DNA of 64,000 bases from Stichopus chloronotus (lineage: Eukaryota > Echinodermata > Holothuroidea > Aspidochirotida > Stichopodidae). The notes below the pieces were generated by a model that did no database searches, had not been told where the DNA came from, and worked only from the letters and a program-made list of their open reading frames with translations. The stretch's first letter is position 1, and each line of letters begins with the position of its first letter. The DNA lies in assembly GCA_021234535.1 (NCBI GenBank), contig SFZH01000008.1, forward strand, positions 23,848,739 through 23,912,738. Reading direction: 5' to 3'. The position numbers and the translations under genes were made by a program. Below, one piece after another: positions 51,901 to 64,000 of the stretch.

Positions 51901-53471
51901 TGAACGCTGACTTTACCAGTTAACCCAAATCCGTATTGAGTGTTACCAAAATAATCTCCACTTCTTTCTCTTCAAGTTGATGTAAAATATGTGAGAAATG
52001 GTCGAAAAATTCTGCAGTTATATCATAATAAACGAGGAGTGTTTTTATTCTTCAACTTCTACTTTGTCGCCGTTATTGACGCACATGTAATTACACCAGA
52101 ACTGCAAAGAAATTTGTCACGTCATATAGCCTAACGTTGTATGAAAATGTACACAACACTTTGGTGAACAGACGACAACAGCTGATTGAAGCAGCTTCCC
52201 TAGCCGGACCTGGAAATATTCATCAATGAACAACACTCACTTTGAAATTTATAAAAGGCCAAAACAGAAGAAAAACAGTCGATATATTGTAAGTTTTATG
52301 ATAAATTCGGGTTTAAATCATACCTCGAATGGATTCATTGTGACGGCAAACAAGGTGAGCTCTGATTCTGACGTTCGAAAGTGTAGGCTATTGCGTTGCT
52401 ACGGTGATATGGAATGATAAGTGTTAGGATAGTTAAACAAATTCGGGTCCTTGACGATACATAATTTTGCAAGCCATTGCGTATACTAATTACTATAGCT
52501 ATAGCCCAGCCTTCCGCCTATGCAAGTTTGTGATGCTTACTAAGGGAATCAGCTGTAAATTATTCTAATCTTTCGGAAGATGACCTATGTGTTTATTATA
52601 AATTGGAATTTTAAGTTTAAAAAGGAGGCTAGCATGATTTCTGATTTGCAAGTTTTGTGGAAGGCTAAACTTAGCCAAGGCTAAGTTGGAATAGGCTAAT
52701 GTACCATGGCATTAGCCTAAGTGATGACTAGTGTATGGCTAAAAATTCTGTTCACAAAGCCAGCTGTTCACAAAGCCGGTTTTCAATTGATTCAACAACC
52801 GGCTAAAACTGGTTTCTGCTTGAGTCAGTTGTGAAATTCTGGCGGTTACTGAAATTGTGAAGAAAACTGATCGTGATTCAGATTTCATCCAAATAGTTTC
52901 ATGCTGATACGTATTGCACATCTCTTTGCATCAAGATCACTACTTAGGCTACATTGAGTATAGATCACAATTGTGTAGCGGAGTTTCTTGTTGACCGTAG
53001 CTTTATAAAATGAATGGACACTTTTTGTTTTAATTTCATCATGTGCTGGAAAGTTGGCAATCTTGATCAAAGTCTGTGGGCCATTTTTCCTAGCAAAACT
53101 AGAAAGCCTCCCATGGCGTCATTAAGACTAGTAGATTCCATAGGAAGCTCAGCCTGTGTGGCGCAGCTATGGCTGCTGCCTCTGTGTGGGCGCTACTTGA
53201 AGAGACTGCGGACAATGGCCAAATATTCCTTTCACAGAACCCCAAGGTTGATGAACTTAATGAGCATTAGCGGCAATTGGTCTCTTTTGTACTATCCCAA
53301 TAGTAACAAGCAGCAATTTTTTTTTGTTCCATATACTGCGTCCTGGGTTGTAAGCACAAACAAAGAAAACAGATAATTATCATAAGGAGAAATTATAATT
53401 TTGACTGTTTTAATAACATTATTTCACTTTTCATCTAAAAGATTTATCTGTAACCAACCAAGAGCTGCATC
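48900..53471. other. Divergent intergenic region between the two genes
   Basis: Should contain the promoters of both genes. CpG-richer stretches lie at 51300-51460 and 52060-52220, the second with GTCACGTCAT (CRE-like). These are plausible AP-2 mu promoter or 5' UTR positions but unproven. Poly-C/poly-G runs occur near 49470, 50780 and 50945. The 119-codon open frame at 49092-49451 was not recognised. Confidence 0.4.
50470..50840. mobile_element. Partial GATTCCTTGCCAA family element
   Basis: The left end TTTGTGATTCCTTAGCAATA at about 50480 matches the other two copies. A (C)n-ACACACTCACATACACAC tract near 50780-50805 corresponds to their microsatellite. The terminal hairpin is missing, so the copy is truncated. 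Confidence 0.5.
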
Positions 53472-63055
<9,584 letters not shown>

Positions 63056-63189
63056 CCTTTCATCTCACCTACGATTTAAGTTCTTGCATACCCCATTTGT
63101 CAGTGTACATCGGTATTGAACCAGATACAACTTCTTAGAAGTAATAGAAAGTTTGATGGAAATATTTTACTATCTTTGTTCGTTTTGAC

Positions 63190-63735
63190 ACTTTTTGGAA
63201 TGATATGGTCTACCACCAGAGGTCAGTCATACTATGACATGGTCTACCAGAGGTTGGAGTATAGATTTAGTAGATATTGGCAATGTAACAATACAGAGAT
63301 TGGCCATATGATAATATGATCTACTGTAGATGAGCCACATGGTAATATGTGTCAAAGATTGGCTCTACGGTATGGCCTACCGTAGGTTGACCGTATTTTG
63401 ATATGATCTACCAGAGATAGGCTTCATGATATGTAATATGTGATTGGCCATATTGTTGTATAGTCTACCATAGTTTGACCATATTTTGAAATGGTCTATT
63501 GGCCATATAATAATGATATGATCTACCAGAGATTGACCACATGGAGGTATGGTCTATTAGAGTTTGGCCATATTGTGACATGATTCTGCTGTAGGTTTAC
63601 CATATTTTCGTATGGTCTACCAGAGATTGACCACATGGAGGTATGGTCTATTAGAGTTTGGCCATATTATGACATGATTCTGCTGTAGGTTGACCATATT
63701 TTCATATGGTCTACCAGAGATTGGCCAACTAATGA
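63190..63735. repeat. Degenerate tandem repeats in the predicted AP-2 mu 3' UTR
   Basis: Many copies of ATATGGTCTACCAGAGATTG, GGCCATATTGTGACATG and variants, period roughly 35-50 bp. Within it a recent ~95-bp duplication (about 63522-63616 and 63617-63711) is nearly exact. It starts about 135 bases after the stop codon. No AATAAA was found between the stop and the window end, so the transcript end is not located. Confidence 0.75.
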
Positions 63736-64000
63736 TATGCCAATCAGCAAAGTTAGGGTGAACAACTTCTTCATTACTGTAAAGTATTATTTGAAGGTAG
63801 ATTACAAGGGGCTTTCCCCCCCCCCCCTTTTTTTTTTTACCATTTCTGGTAACCATTGTAGTCAATAGTCATAGTTTTATTAAGTAATCTATATTATGGG
63901 ACTGTTTACCATTTGTGACCCAATTGCTGAACTTGTGACAACTTTATGTACATATTTAAAATAACTAAACAGTATACATGAAGACAAACTAAGTACCTTT

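Overview
The window is AT-rich animal nuclear DNA: two multi-exon genes with GT-AG introns and a high density of intronic transposon relics and minisatellites. Protein similarity of both genes, a Ty3/gypsy relic with a tRNA-Leu-type primer site, and scattered TAGGCCTA-like words fit a marine deuterostome invertebrate. An echinoderm is my best guess, but this is inference and is not proven by anything here.

Minus strand, 47998 down to 3856: a complete CLC-2-type voltage-gated chloride channel gene, reconstructed here as 24 coding exons whose phases all agree (830 residues). It has the three CLC selectivity signatures, the gating glutamate, the valine that marks channels rather than H+ exchangers, and two CBS domains. 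Three things stand out. An open, serine-rich stretch runs in frame into exon 2 and looks like an alternative N-terminus. Exon 13 carries an apparent one-base insertion. The exon/intron junctions of three consecutive exons (14-16) are each the seed of an intronic minisatellite.

Plus strand, 53472 to 63055: a complete 10-exon gene for the mu subunit of the AP-2 clathrin adaptor (431 residues, near-identical to vertebrate AP2M1). The two genes are head to head, about 5.5 kb apart between start codons. Human AP2M1 and CLCN2 both lie at 3q27.1, so this looks like ancient synteny.

The rest is non-coding. Positions 1-3855 are sequence downstream of the channel gene. The introns hold hAT-type elements with terminal inverted repeats, two elements flanked by TTAA, a rearranged gypsy relic, and a repeat family with GATTCCTTGCCAA ends, internal tandem units, (CA)n and a terminal hairpin. 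That family resembles the non-autonomous Helentron or 'pearl' elements of marine invertebrates. The first two channel introns (31.6-47.9 kb) are unusually rich in TACTGTA/TACAGTA words. No bacterial operons, CRISPR arrays, rRNA or complete tRNA genes were seen.

Functionally, the channel gene encodes a plasma-membrane Cl- channel and the adaptor gene encodes the cargo-binding subunit of clathrin endocytosis. Nothing in the sequence says they work together beyond being neighbours.
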